Assembly: GCA_013399695.1 (NCBI GenBank) | Contig: VXAU01003504.1 | Coordinates: forward strand, 473,886-537,885 | Direction of reading: 5' to 3' | DNA: 64,000 nucleotides | From: Formicarius rufipectus | Taxonomy: Eukaryota > Chordata > Aves > Passeriformes > Formicariidae | In this document: piece after piece, positions 26,533-39,500 of the stretch | How the letters are laid out: each line of letters starts with the position of its first letter | Position numbering within the stretch: position 1 is the stretch's first letter | The notes under the pieces: generated by a model | What the model was told of the DNA's origin: nothing | Database searches by the model: none | What the model saw: the letters and a program-made list of their open reading frames with translations, nothing else | Position numbers and translations under genes: made by a program

Positions 26533-27799
26533 CTAAAGGGAAAAAAGAAACAGTTGTCTTTAAGCCATTATGAAAGTGCTGACTCGACTCCCCCAGGACA
26601 CCAGGCGTGTAGGCAGAAGTAACACACCACTGACTCCAAAAAGCCATATTCTTATATTCTCATTTCTTACATTCTCATATTCTTATACCCCTGACTCCAC
26701 TGAACAAAGGACATAATTAAGAATGACAGTAAGGAAACTCACACCACTAGCAGTTTTTTTTCCTTCTTCCCTCCACTGTACTAAAGCTGCTCTTTGTAAG
26801 GTCCTAAACTCTGCTTTTTTATTACATAACACACGGCAGGATACTCAGAGCCTTGCAAAAATTAAAGCTGTATGGTCAGAACTTCTGCAGCAAGCTGAGC
26901 TTTATTTTGTGTACAGCACACAGTCCAGGTTTAATCACATTCACACCTAAACAGAGCAAGAAGTTTTATTTCAAGAAAGAAAAGTGAAAATTACTTATAA
27001 TACTACTAAAGCATTTAAGTTTTTAAGAGTTAATATGCTGTAGTACCTAGACTTAGAAAAGATTTTAAAAAAAAAATCAACAGTTAAATAGACTGAGAAC
27101 TTGTCCACCTCTGAGAATTAGTTTGGAATGGTGCATGACTAGTCCTAAAAAACCACCATGTGTGAGCATTTCTGTTCTGGAGTAAGTATGCCTTTTTCCA
27201 AGCTCAAATTAATCTATTTTGTGATGCTGTAAGACAAATAAGGGAAGGCTGTTGCTGCACAAGTAACACGGAGCAGAGGTATGAGAAATTTGTGAAAGTT
27301 TTATCAGGAAAGAATGCCAAATTATTTACTGTTACCTGAAGCCAATTAACTTGGCTTTTTCCATTTTTTTTTTTCATTCTAGAGCATCAGTCATTGCAAT
27401 TTTAAACTCCTTCCAACACTCCAGACTTTAGACTCACACCGTCGCAACATAGTTGTGCTGCAATAAGGTTAGCCAAGACTTGTGACTTGGGTTCTCAGGT
27501 ACCCTGTAAGACAGTGTGAGCAATTTTAAATGTGACTCTGCTCTCCCAAAGTGGGAAAAACACACCTGGGTGAAGCAGCCCCGTCCAGTCACGTGGGGAC
27601 AGTAACTCTCTGCCCTGTGAATGGCAAGCAGTGCACACTCCAGACCCACTTCTGACAGCCACATCACACGTGCCCTGCTGCTGCTTGAGCCCTCCTGCAT
27701 CCAGCTGGGCTTCCACCAGAGCCTGCAGCATCACAGGTACCACAGGGGGACTCTCTCTGCCTCTACTCCCTCCATCCTCACCAAGCAGAGGTCTGCAGA

Positions 27800-27882
27800 T
27801 TGACTGCAGGTGACCATAACTGCTAAGGCAGCAGGGACGTCTTTTCCAACCTAATTGATTCTGTGTGATTCTGTGACAAGGA
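27800..27882 (+). mobile_element. CR1 LINE 3' tail remnant
   Basis: On the plus strand, gacgtcttttccaacctaattgattctgtg followed by a second tgattctgtga matches the end of CR1: the 'tcccttccaacct' block and then ATTCTGTG tail repeats. Only the last few dozen bases remain, and the left edge is approximate. Confidence 0.75.
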
Positions 27883-28584
27883 AGGACAAAGGGAGAGGCA
27901 GAGAAGCTGGGAAGAGATGTGAAGCTGAGGGATGGGGAATGTGCTGGTCAAATCCAGTCTGTGCAGACACAAGAGAGCCCCACCTGCCTTTACAGCTCCC
28001 TAAGCACAGCACACTCATTGCCATACCAGCATTTTTACTTTCTTGCCACACATTGCCAGTATTCCTGTAGTTTTATCATAAATTCTTCCAGCTTTGCCGT
28101 TCTGCCTGAAAACCCAGCTCCCAAAGATGCCTAATTAGATGAGAAATTTCAGTGAGTTTCTATGCTTTGTGCTTGCACAGTAACAACTTGGGGCACTGGG
28201 GAAAAAAAAAGCAATTTTTTCAAAAGGAACCACTTGAAAGAACCCAATTTCCACTATTTTCAACTCCATGAATTTCAGACTAATCTCATGACTCCAAAGC
28301 AGGCCTGGATGAATTTCTGAATAACTGGGCAAACAGCATCGTTCAGAGCTTTACTCCACAAGCACATTTTATATGAAAAAGATATTTTGTGAGCAGCAAA
28401 ACACACCACAGTAGTTGCCATCCCTACCACGGCCACTGGAGCTCCAGCTTGTGCCTCTCTCCCACAGCCCCCTGCCTCACTCCCAGAGCTGTTCAGCACA
28501 CACAGGGCAGAGATCCAGAGCCAAGCTCGCACAATCATCTGCCAGCGACCCTGTCCTCGTGTAGCCTCTTGTAAGAGAAATCAA

Positions 28585-28602
28585 CTCCTCCTCCTCCTCC
28601 TC
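28585..28602. repeat. (CTC)6 microsatellite
   Basis: Six perfect CTC units lie between tcaa and aagaatagg. It is a trinucleotide run in intronic sequence. Confidence 0.9.
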
Positions 28603-31380
28603 AAGAATAGGTCCCTCCTCTTTCCAGATACCCTTTTTCACAAAACTAATAGGAGCTCATGGTCTGTCTGAAACCTGCACCTTCCTGCTGCTTTTGGCCA
28701 ATACTGACAATTATGTCAAACTTTTGCTGCCCAAGGTCCAGGCACTGCCAGCCTGCTCAGCTGAGGATCCCTTGTTCTATCTATTAAAAAGAAAACCCCA
28801 GAAAATGAACATTCACTGGTGCAGTCAACACTTCACTTCAAGCCCTCCATCAGCATTTCCTCCCAGCAGGGATGTCAGTGAGACACAATAAACACACAGG
28901 GATATACATGTTCTTCTGTCACGGAAAGCAACAAGCAGGAGACAAGCCCTAGCTAATGAGCATTTAAAGTAAAGCTGTTCTGTGATCATGAATGTTATTA
29001 AGTCCTCCTCTCGCTTTGAAAAATAAACACTGTATCACACAAACAGCATGACAGGAAAAGATAACATCAAAACAGTCGGGTTGTTGGGAAGGAGAAAGGG
29101 AAAGGGGAAAGCAAAGAGGGAGAAACACAGAGGGCGGTAATTTAAAATTAAGATGCCGAGTGTTATTCTAATGCAACATTTATCATGTCAGGCACCTCTA
29201 TGCTGCAGTTTCTTGAAGTTACATCTGGCCTATACCAAAAACCCTTTTCAACTCCCAAATTATAAGCCTTGACTTTGATTTGTGAGCTGGATCAGACCAC
29301 TCTGCAGGTGTCAGAAAATCGCTGCCAGGGCTCAGCCAAGGCGAGGTGCTGCACCTGCACAGAACGTTTCTACTCTAATCCTCACCTCTAACTCCATTTG
29401 CCATTGGGTTGTGCCTTCCATGCCCACTTTTACCTCATCTGCTTAGTCTTCACAAGCCATCTCCCATTGTCTTGGGAGCCAAGGCAGTAGCAGCTGAGCA
29501 GAAGTGACTGCTAGCAGTGGGTACCTCACTCACAGCCCTCCCCTTGCCTGACTTGTCTCCTGAGTCTGAAGGGTGAGAGCCATCATCTGGAAACAGAAGT
29601 GCTCTGTTGCATTTCAAGGCAAAAGGCAACTCTTCCCTTTTGCCTGCCAGTAGAAAATGAGAGGAGACAACATAGCATGAAAGCTCTTTTAAATTAGGAA
29701 ACAGGAGCTACAGGAGAGGCTGCTGAAACACCTTATAAATAGAGTAGGGCTGTGAATGACATTGTCCAACCTACCACATCGCCCTGGCACAACACTGGTG
29801 ACTGGCAGAGGAGGCAATCTCCAAGGCAGGCTGTGGAGGTGAGACTTGCATGGGCACCTCGGGCTATCCAGTTTTGAGATTCTTATTTTCCTCTTTAAAA
29901 CAACAGTGACAATCCAGCCAGCCAACTCTGCCATCCACCATCTGTGATGTGAACATCACAACTGCCCAGTCCAAGCACAGAAGACAAGACAGACTTGATA
30001 TTACATTATTTCATCTGCTTTCTGCCTTCTTTGCTACCACCTCATCCTGCCTCTGTTGCTCAGGATAATTGCATGTTACTTTCCTGTAAGATCCTAGAGC
30101 TGACCATAATACTTTGAGACTGCAGAAAATTATGGAACAGTTTATATTTATGCATCAAAATAGGTTCTTAAGAGTCAAGCTGTCAATGTTGGTTTTTAAA
30201 AGCAAAAGCCTTTGGAAACAGATCTAACATTATTCCTCACCTGCAGCCCCAAGAGTGGCTTTGCTGTGAGCCAGCAAACTGCTGATTTGTTTTTCCTGAT
30301 AATTTTTTTTTGCCAACTGCCTGTGATCAGACCAGCTCTGCTACTTGTCTGTGACAGGCTGCTCAGGGCACAAGAAGCAAGTAGGAGCTCGACTGGCTCC
30401 GATAGTGCTTAGGGCAGCTCAACTTGTAAGGATAATCCCTCTTCTTCAGTGTTATCCAGGCAGAACACATCGACAGGAAAAGGAAAAAAAAAAAATTAAT
30501 AAATAACTCAAGGGGAAGAGCTGACATTAAGCAGCCAGAGCCTTCATCTGTTGCCTCCAGTGTGGCTTTTGAAGGCTGAGGATTGCTCCCATTTGCCCCG
30601 TGTGATGAGTCCCACCAAAGCCACACCTCCAGGCACAGCCAGAGCTCAGTATGATCTGGCTGCCCATGGACCAACTCGAAAAAGAATGGACTGGGAAAAG
30701 TTGCTAGTTCCCCCACGCCAGAGGAAACCTCAATGGGCAGTTTGTGAATGGCGTCTTGTACCACAGTTCAGTGGCACAAAGGGAGACAAATTAAAGACCA
30801 TACTCCAGACTCCAGCTTGCATCCCCATGATCATCTTGAAATCACTGTGCTCGGCCCACCAGTTAAAGAGGCTGGGCACCAGCACAACACTGCTGTCACA
30901 CTCCTGCCCTGGGATGCAGGCCAAAAAACCCAGCACGTGCCAGAGAAGAAAGTTCAAAAGCCCTTGAAACTCCAGGCAGCCTTTGATCAACCCATTGCTG
31001 TCAGTGCCCCTTTAGAGCAGAGTAGGAAACCAGCAGATTCCCACAGGTCTTGCCATGAATGTCTCCAATTCAACAGCATGCACATGTGTTACAACTGTAA
31101 TTATGCATCTGTGTGCACATGCATTGCTGCAAAAGAGCTACAGAAAGACTGCTAAGCTTGGAAAATGAGCAAAAACTCATCTTCACCACAGATTCTCTAG
31201 CTGTTCAAGCTTAATTTCACACATACACATTCATGACACGTTCCTTAAATGCATGATTTGTGCTATTTCTTTCACCAAATCCTGCCTTATTCACTGTCCA
31301 CAACAGATGATGCCCAGATAAGGAGCCTCATCTCCTTCTCATCAAGCAGTTTCTGACCTTATGTAGAGGGCTTCTTATTA

Positions 31381-31485
31381 AAAAACCCCAACCAACAAAC
31401 ACCACCAAAACCCAGACCAAAAAAAACCAAACAAACCAACCAACACAAAACCAAACCAACCAAACAAAACAAGAAAACACAACAC
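31381..31485. repeat. A/C-only low-complexity tract
   Basis: About 100 bases are made almost only of A and C (ccaaccaacaaacaccacc, then caaac/ccaaac units), with just two G. It reads as G/T on the EHBP1 transcript strand. It may be a degraded pentanucleotide repeat or the tail of an old element. Confidence 0.85.
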
Positions 31486-33590
31486 CCCCTGAATGCAGAG
31501 TTATTTTTCTCATTGTTTTCTGGGACAGCCATCCCTGCATCTCAGAATGTCACCACAGGCCATTATGGGATCCTGGGGGAAAAAAAAGGTTACTAGAGCC
31601 CCCAGTTTACAAGTAGGGAAAGAATAACCATTTTATTATTTGGCAAGGTCTGCTTAAATCAGCAACACTTTATAGGGATTAAGCATGAAAGAACCTTTTG
31701 TTTTGTCTTCCAAAGCAGACTTTTTTCACTTCAACTACAATGATGGCTGCTCAACACTGCTGCAGGCCAGCCTAATGTCCAACACACACAAAATGGAAAG
31801 ATACACCACATTTAGCTTTAATATTCTATCTAACCTCAGCCAGGAGCTTCATACAGAAGGATGGGACACAACTGAACTCCCTAAGGCAGCACTGAACCAC
31901 AGAACAGCGAGGCAGTCTTTCCTGTTCATGTCCTACACCTTCTTTAAGGCCCTCCAATTCCTTTATGGACAAAGCAGTTTTGCTCACTACTCAGTCCTTA
32001 TGCCCTCCCTAATCACTGTCTGCTCAGCAGGGAAGCAACGTGGTAGGAAAACCATTTGCAATTGCCTTATTAAAAGCTGCATCATAGGCCTCAAATGCAT
32101 CCACCGACCATTAGAATGACTCATCCCGATTCCGACCACTCACATTTGCAACAAAATGTGATTTTATTACTTTAATAAAAAACTGAGAAGACCCAGGAGT
32201 GGCATTATCAAGCTGTGCTGGTCCCAGAGAGTCACCAGCACGTCAGAGCCACAAATGCCTTTGGAACTCCAGCCAGTGAAGAAGCTGGCAGGGACAGGCA
32301 GGGCGGGCAGCAGGCAATGAAGCAGCCAGCAAAGGCAACAGATGGCCATGGGCAACAAAGCAGGTGACCCAACTGCTGCTTTATTGATGGCAAAGCCTTA
32401 AAAAGAGGCTGGGCAGGCTACTGTTGTGTCCAGCAAGGGATCCTTTTAACTCCCAGCACCTCTGTGTCTCTTGGCTCTTACTTCTTGCTGTTCAAGTTCT
32501 CTCCCTGTTCCCAACGTTGTTGCTTCTCCTTTGTGCTTACATAGTTTTTGATAACCTGCAGCAGAAGTGCTGAAATCCCAGGCAAGACACCTTCTCTCAG
32601 CTTTGATACAGAAAGTCTCTTTGAAGAAGAATTCTGCCAGGCTCTCAGAAGCAAGTGCAAATTTGATTCTTCAGAGGTGCATAACTCAACCCTAAGTCTG
32701 TGTATGTTCACAGCAATAGTAGAAAGCACCTCCTTGACATCATGACAACAACTATTTTCAAACTGAAATTTCTTAGTTCAAAGTCTGGAATTTTGAGAGC
32801 ATCTCAGTGAAATGAAGGTAAACATATTTACAACACACTTTACCCTTGCTCTACACTAGAACACATACATTTTTCCACCACTGGGGGGAAAAAAATAAAA
32901 AATAAAGCAAGTCCAAAAGCCCAGGACCTGAAAACCTGGGGGCAACAAGCCAGGGTACCAAAGAGGAAGAATGAACCAAGTCCACTGCTATAAGCCACAC
33001 CTTCTGCAAACTATGGATGCCGATCACCATCTAAATAAAGCCACTTAATTTTGAAAACAGACAACATTTGCACCATCAGATAAACTGACTTCCCCCTCTC
33101 CTCAAGCTGAAAGTTCATTTTGGTACCAGAATTGCACAGAAATTCTGCCAAGCAGAGCAAAACTGCAAATCACCACCTTTTGTAAACTGCTGGTGCACAT
33201 GATGAAGATGCCTAACCACACAGAGCCATCTTCTTGTCTTTACCTCCCTCATGAAACTTGAAATTGGACTTGCCCATGGAGATCAGCTCCCAAAATAGAA
33301 CTGTAAGTAACTTAAATCTGCATTAAGGACAGTAAGTGCTGGATATATTTATGGTCCTGTATCCATCCATCCATCGACTATTTAAATGCTCTTTCCAAAT
33401 GGTTATTTGCCTTTCATTTGAAACTTATTGTAATTTAATGTATGTGCAGCTCTTGTTCTGTTTCCCACAGTAACAAGTAAAATATTCAGACTCCTGAACA
33501 TGATGTCTCTCATTATTTCTTCTAATAAAGGGACCACTGTAGTTTACTTAGAAAGCAAGTATGTGGGCCAGGAGGCATATCAAAAATCAT

Positions 33591-33680
33591 TTAAAAAAAA
33601 CCCCAAACCAAAACCAAAAAACAAACAAACAAACAAAACAAAAACAAAACAAAACAAAAAAAAAACAACCACCAAAAAAG
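33591..33680. repeat. A-rich (aaaac)n / (aaac)n tract
   Basis: A long A-rich stretch with caaac, aaacaaac and aaaaacaaaac units, followed about 150 bases later by a CR1 copy. Its open frame (rich in Lys, Thr and Gln) comes from the repeat and is not a gene. Confidence 0.9.
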
Positions 33681-33829
33681 GGCTTCAAAGGACATCAGGA
33701 ACTTTCAGCTTAGTGCTATCTTGATTGTATCAGTCAGAGCAGGCTAGTCCCAGTATGTGTCCGTAGTACCATCACACCATCTTCCAAGTGGCACTACATG
33801 TTTGTTTAATATATCTCTTGTATTTCCCC

Positions 33830-34152
33830 AGTAGAAAAGAGACACAGAGCTACTGGAGAGCATCCAAAGGGCCATGAAAACGGCCCAGTGGCACCACTGA
33901 CAAAAGACAATGGGCACAAAGTGCAGCAGGATACTCCCTCTCAACATTAAGGAACGCTTTTGTCACCATAAGGGCAACTGAGCACCTGCACGAGTTGCCC
34001 CTCAGAAGCAACTCCAGGAGTTTCCCACCCTGGAGATACTCAAAAGCCACCCAGACAGTGCCAAGCAATCCCGTCAGGGTGACATGCTAAGCAGAGGTGT
34101 TGGGTCAGATGCCCTTCACCAGTCTGCTCCAACTTCACCCATTCTGTGAGTT
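33830..34152 (+). mobile_element. CR1 LINE 3' end, internally deleted
   Basis: On the plus strand the order is that of CR1: cacagagctactggagagca and tccaaagggccatgaaaacgg, then gacaaaagacaatgggcacaaa, the 'ggatactccctctcaacatta' block, cctggagatactcaaaagcc, and finally a cccattctgtga end. Between the 'ccatgaaaacgg' and 'acaatgggcac' parts the usual 100 or more bases of the reverse-transcriptase end (YEERLRELGLFSL region) are missing. This copy therefore has an internal deletion besides being 5'-truncated. It is non-coding. It is antisense to EHBP1. Confidence 0.88.
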
Positions 34153-35430
34153 GGTAAACCACCTGTCAGGGATATCCCTCATTATGCCTAACAAACTGAA
34201 AAGTTCAGAAACCAAAACCTCCAAAGAAGCCTTTACAACATCCTTTCAGTAAGTTAAGACCTCATCCCTCTCTTTCTCCTTCTCAAAGAAGCTGAAAAAC
34301 ACAGACACTTACTAATGCTTTGTACTCTCTGAACCCAGTGTCCATCAAAAATAAAATAAGAGGAAATACTCATTTGACTCACTTCCAATAAAGCAATTAG
34401 ATGAAACAAGCATGTTGAATAAAGTATTTTACTGGCAGGATGACTAAGTGATCAGGAACATTTATTGATCTACAGTTTTTGACCCAAACAGCTCAAATCA
34501 CATCAACTACCCAAGCATTAAAAAATTAACTGTATCTCTGCCCAGGTTTCAGGTACTCTTTTTCAAAATACCTTTGTGGGATCTTACTAAACATTAATTA
34601 GTTAGCCAAAGACTTCTCTGAGTCTCAGATAAATCTGCCAGTTTATCCAAGAGTCATTTCTACTGCCTGGTGACCAAAAGAGAGGACATATCATGGAATT
34701 TTATGGCCCAGCTGAAAAAACATCAAACCCAAAAAGCTGAGCTAATGTCAGAAAATCCTCTCACCTCAGGGAAATGCTGCCATTGCATCCTATAAAATGA
34801 CAGGCAGAAACTCATCATGTCACTAAGCCCTGCTGGACTTTTGTTAGGGCTTCTGTTTCTGAACATATTCTGAATCCCAACAAAGCAGTCATTCATGGAC
34901 AAATACCTTGTTTTTCACCAAGCTTTCAGGACTACAGTGCTCATGTAAGCATTTGCACTTACTGTTTGATGTGTCTTTTCTCTCTCTATTCTACAGAAAT
35001 TAAATGAAACTAAAGAAGTTATCACAGGGTGAGCCACACAGCAGCAGTTACTGCCCAGATACACACCACGGCAGAAATTCAAGGGAACCTGAGTTAGTTT
35101 ATCCTTCAGGGAAAGAGGAACAGTCTGGCTGGCATTGCTGAGGAGCACAGAAGATGCAACAGGAACAGCTACCTTGCAAAAGGTGCCAGACTAAGTTCAC
35201 ACCCTTGTTTACTCACCAGGTAACACCTCTGGGTTTTCATAACCTCAAGCAGAACTTTGGATGCACACACTGGGGCAGGCATTTTGTTGTGCAGTCACTT
35301 CCAATCAGTGACCAGGCTTTATCTAAAACAGCTTAGAATAGCTTATACCTCAAGTTAAAAGACAAAATACAACAAATATGTATGACAACCACAAAAAGAA
35401 GTCAGTAAAAGAGGAGAACAAGGAAAAAGA

Positions 35431-35480
35431 AAAAACAAACAAACAAACAAAAACAAACAAACAAACAAAAAAACCAAACC
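35431..35480. repeat. (AAAC)n microsatellite
   Basis: Repeated caaa units (about ten, with A insertions) follow an A/G-rich stretch. It is simple sequence in the intron and does not look like a LINE tail. Confidence 0.9.
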
Positions 35481-36473
35481 CACAACCCGAAGTCTCTCCT
35501 AGTAGGGTAGAAACCTGTATACCACATTTTCTAAATATTTCAGTTCTTCAACATACAGTTATTTCAAGATATCTTTTCTGTCATGGGTGCCCTCTCTCCA
35601 CCACCTCAGAGTTCTTGGAAATATCATTTTGTGTTACATGCCCACACCAAAGGAAAGGGAAAAAAAAAAAAAAAGGCAGCTTAGACCATCTCTTTTTTAA
35701 CTGAAGTGTTAAAGAATTATTAAAAGTTTCAAATTTTCCTTTCTGACAAGACCACCTGCCATAAGCCCAAGCAGGGTAAGAGGCAACACCGTGGGGAAAG
35801 GGAATGAGCAAGCCCAAGTCATGTCAAGGAGGAGATACTTCTGGCAAGGAAGGAAAACAACATGCACTCCTGCAGGACAAACCTGTGAGTGTCCAGACAC
35901 TGGACAGACTTCCCTGAGAGCTTCCCATTCCTCAGCCCACCAAGTTCTCAGTCATAAAACACAAATTCACAGGCTTCCTCACAGTGTTGGTAAAAGCAAA
36001 ATGCAAAAATTCAATTTAAAGACACACTGCCGGGCTGAAAGAGGCTGCTATTACTCTTTTTTATTTGTGGCATTTCAAGTTATGAAACAGCATCTTATTC
36101 AGACTTTATTGCGAGGATGTCAGATTCTTCATTACTTCTTTTTTAATTAATTATTTTTAATACACTTCTTGTAGTGAAATAGATTCTCCTTTCTAATTAG
36201 GTCTAGCAATTAATAGCTGAAATTGAACTGAGATGATACAGTTCTGCTAAACAAACAACAAAAGCTGAAATCAGAGTTAAGAGTTCCCATAAATTAGCAC
36301 TGACATCAACAGCAGCTCATTCTGAGCTTTATGGATGAACTGAGTTAAAAAGAAGAGGCAACAATTAAGATATTTCTCATTTATTTGGCTGCTCCCCACA
36401 TAAAATAAGCAATCCCTCCAACAGCTGACCCCACTTCTCATTGAAGCTGGGACTTATTAAGCAAGCAACTAAC

Positions 36474-36531
36474 CTTAGAAGATTTTCTTCTGCTTCTTCT
36501 TGTCCATACCACCACTAGTTTATCTGGCTGC
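36474..36531 (-). CDS. EHBP1: EHBP1 coding exon A (N-terminal C2-type domain, first part visible)
   Basis: Read on the minus strand, a 58-base exon follows a pyrimidine-rich tract ending in cttcaacag and is followed by the donor gttagt. Its first G completes a codon split after two bases, Trp in the family (KKW). It then reads QPDKLVVVWTRRSRRKSSK, which I recognise as about residues 36-54 of EHBP1. The paralogue EHBP1L1 differs here (RNRRICSK in my memory), so EHBP1 is favoured. EHBP1 is a cytoplasmic adaptor that links EHD proteins and Rab8/Rab10 membranes to actin. It has an NT-C2 membrane-binding domain, NPF motifs, a CH domain and a C-terminal bMERB domain; only part of the NT-C2 domain falls in this window. 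The basic run RRSRRK would suit contact with acidic lipid, which is inference. The preceding exon with the start codon was not found up to 64000. Confidence 0.93.
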
Positions 36532-39500
36532 CTGTTGAAGATAAGGAAGAAACAGCTTAATTTACAACAAGATCAATATGTAAACTGTTTATATTGAAAC
36601 TCTTGCACCACATAATGACATCCTTAGTGGATAACATGAGGTATTAAAAATAGCTCATCTAAAAACCACTGTCAGCATCAGTCATTTAACAGGAAAAATA
36701 ACATGTATTTATAGAGAAAGGCTGCCCTCCAATCCACACAGGAACATCATCATTGCCCTTCTGCCCTCCTTGCCTGGGGACATTTCCCCAGAACCAGCAG
36801 CACACCTGAGCAGAAATTCTTCCATGGGGCAGAGAACAGTGCCCAGACCCTATAAAGACACCCTGGAAACAACCTGGTACCCAAAACAAGTATCAGTGCA
36901 AATTCTAGCTTGAATTTCTACACAGATATATGGAAAAGGTACTGCTAAGCAGCAAAAAACACAGGTAACTTTACTTTTTTTTTCTACACAAAGGATTTTT
37001 ATTTTACTTTAATAACTCAAAGAACAGAATATTCAAGTTCTTCATTCCCCCTCAAAATCTCCTTGGATGACCAGACAGATAAATCAGCACTTCCTCAACT
37101 TTTTCTCCAAAGGACAAACATGGTAAAAATCAGTTTGCTTCCCCAGCAATTTTTTTGGTATTTGTAATGAATGTAGAAGGAAACCTCAATAAAAAACAAT
37201 TCCAATATAAATTATTTTTTCTTTATTAAGAGTTAGTATTTACAGCCCTATTACATCTACCTTATTAGTTTTATAGTTCTGAGTGTTTTTTAATACTGAC
37301 TTAACTTCCAGACTTTTTTTCTGCACCATGATACAGTTCCCACTGTATGATGATCACACTTCTGGTCCCACTTCCAGACCCACAATCCCTCTTCTGCAGA
37401 CTCCTGACTCCATTCCAGCTTTGTTCTCTGGCTGATGATCTGAATTCCATTATTAAGGCCAACTGCCAATCCACCCACAAGTGATTTTCAATGGAGTTCA
37501 CATCTCCACTTAAAAGCACTTAACCTGCAACTCTGCCTGGAAAAAAACTGCTACTCAGATTTTTGAGGCACTGGTGTAAGAATCCTTGCATTTCTAAAGC
37601 CAGTAGCAAAACCATTTATGGGGAGAAAAAAAATGCATATTATCAAGACAAAGTTGAGATACAATGCATTCAAATCATTACTAAAAGAGGCACGCAAAAA
37701 AATCCCACACAGCTATCCTGGTATTTCATCACAGGGACACCACCTACTTAATAACTAACTTTTCAAATGAAACCCAAACTGGTTTAATAATCATATATTT
37801 GTTTCATTAAGTACTGAGCATAATTTGCTCCTTCAGCTCTAAGTATGAGAGAAATCCACATCAAGGGGTACTTTACCAAAACAAAAGCCACAGAAGGTCA
37901 TCACAGGATGAAGACAGAAAATTTAGCAAAATGGAGTGAAGAGAAAAGGGAAGAGGAGAAAATATCCCAAAGGACAGTGTACACCATGCACATGGCGTCC
38001 CCACCGTGTACACCACATGAAACCAAACAGAAAGCACAGCAGTTCTTCCTAAGGGATTGTCTTCAAGAAAGTCACAAACCTAACAATTTTAAAATACCTT
38101 CATAGAACTGCTTTGCAAACAAAACTAAGAGTAACCTTTTCTTTTACAATCTGTTCCCTGCTCTCCTGTGCCAATATACTTCCAGAAGAAAAAGCCCAGC
38201 TCATATTTTAATCAGCAAATTTGCACTCAAGGTTATTAGTGATGTCTCAGTGCTAGGAAATGGTCAAAATCACACAATGCACGTTGCTCCCTGAATTCAT
38301 TAGGTAGTATTACCTCCTCCAGACTTCCCCCCTCGTTTAACATCATGAACCTCAGCTGCTCATTACCCAATAATAGAAGCAAATAAAATCACCTCTGAAG
38401 AATTAAGCTGAAATCCAGTTTATAAGTTTACAAAGTAAACTTGGAGATAACTCCAAATACAAAATCCACAACAGTGCAAGCAAAACAAACACTAATGGTC
38501 AGCCATAAAAAAAAAATAAAAAGAGGAATTAATTTCCTGTTCTGCACAAAGAACAGTTCCCCTTTTTTTAAATCCACCAGCTTTTAGATAGCCACTTGCT
38601 CAGCAAAGACAGTAGGCACAAGGTAAGGTTGGCAGTGTGTTATTCCCTAAGGCAATGGAGTCGAAGCAGGGGAAAAGAATTGGGTTTTAGCTGCACAGCT
38701 ACATCTCCACAGTGAGTAATTGCTTCAATCCATACAATCCAACACCACTGACCTTTCAGCAGGAATATTTAATACTGTAGTGGAATCCACCACGACTGCC
38801 CTGGGGGTGCTGGCAGCACTGCCCAGCAGCAGCACTTCCCAGGGGAGGGAGCCCATCAGCACTGGGACGTCAGGCACTGCCACTGGGAAAGGCAGGGATG
38901 GATCCAGCAGCAGCTCCGGTTTGGATCCCAAAGATTGTGTTTTAGGAAGCCTACCATAAACCTGGGTTTGGTATTTGCTCATTTTTGTGTGGGTCACAAC
39001 AAACTGTTCCTGAAGAAAGGCAGTTCACAGTAGTAAACTTCTTTTATTATTTACAGGTGAAACTTAGCAAAGAAACAGGGAAGTTTCTGGTTTCAACATC
39101 CGTGGCTCAGAAAAAGTTTCATCCCTATCCTGCATACTAAGCAACTAAAATCAGATTTAAAATACAGATTCAAAACCTATCAGATGGAACATATCATTCC
39201 AGTATCTTCAATTCTTCCATTGAAACAATTGATTAAAACCAAAACAAAGCAAAAAAACCCCACTGGAATCAGATTTTGCCATATCCACAATTATTAAATA
39301 AAGTAACGAAAACATTCTACATACTGAAAAACACTCTTATATGCTGCAAATTTTACGAATTGAAAAGGAGGTTGTGTAAGGTTCAAGGTCTTCTGGGGTT
39401 TTGTTTGACTATTCCAGGAAATATTTGGCACAATATTTTGATTACAGAACTCTCCAAACATCATTTGTGAAAAAAGGACACGAAAGGTATCCATCTCCTA

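Larger units (their letters stand above)
26533..36473 (-). other. EHBP1: EHBP1 intron between exons A and B
   Basis: This is a 9,941-base phase 0 intron, with donor gttagt after exon A and acceptor tttag before exon B. It contains a CR1 tail (27800-27882), a CR1 3' piece (33830-34152), three A/C-rich tracts (31381-31485, 33591-33680, 35431-35480) and a (CTC)6 run. The remaining sequence is unique and shows no gene I can recognise on either strand. Overlapping open frames of 135-144 codons near 30551-32119 have no recognisable domain. Confidence 0.9.

Noticed and set aside
31685..32119. 144-codon plus-strand frame (MKEPFVLSSKADFF…).
   Set aside because: No domain or family is recognised, composition is ordinary, and there is no splice or promoter context.
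32756..32785. Reverse-strand stretch reading KKFQFEN, like part of the EHBP1 N-terminus.
   Set aside because: It lies downstream of exon A in transcription order, and the similarity is only four residues, with no splice sites.
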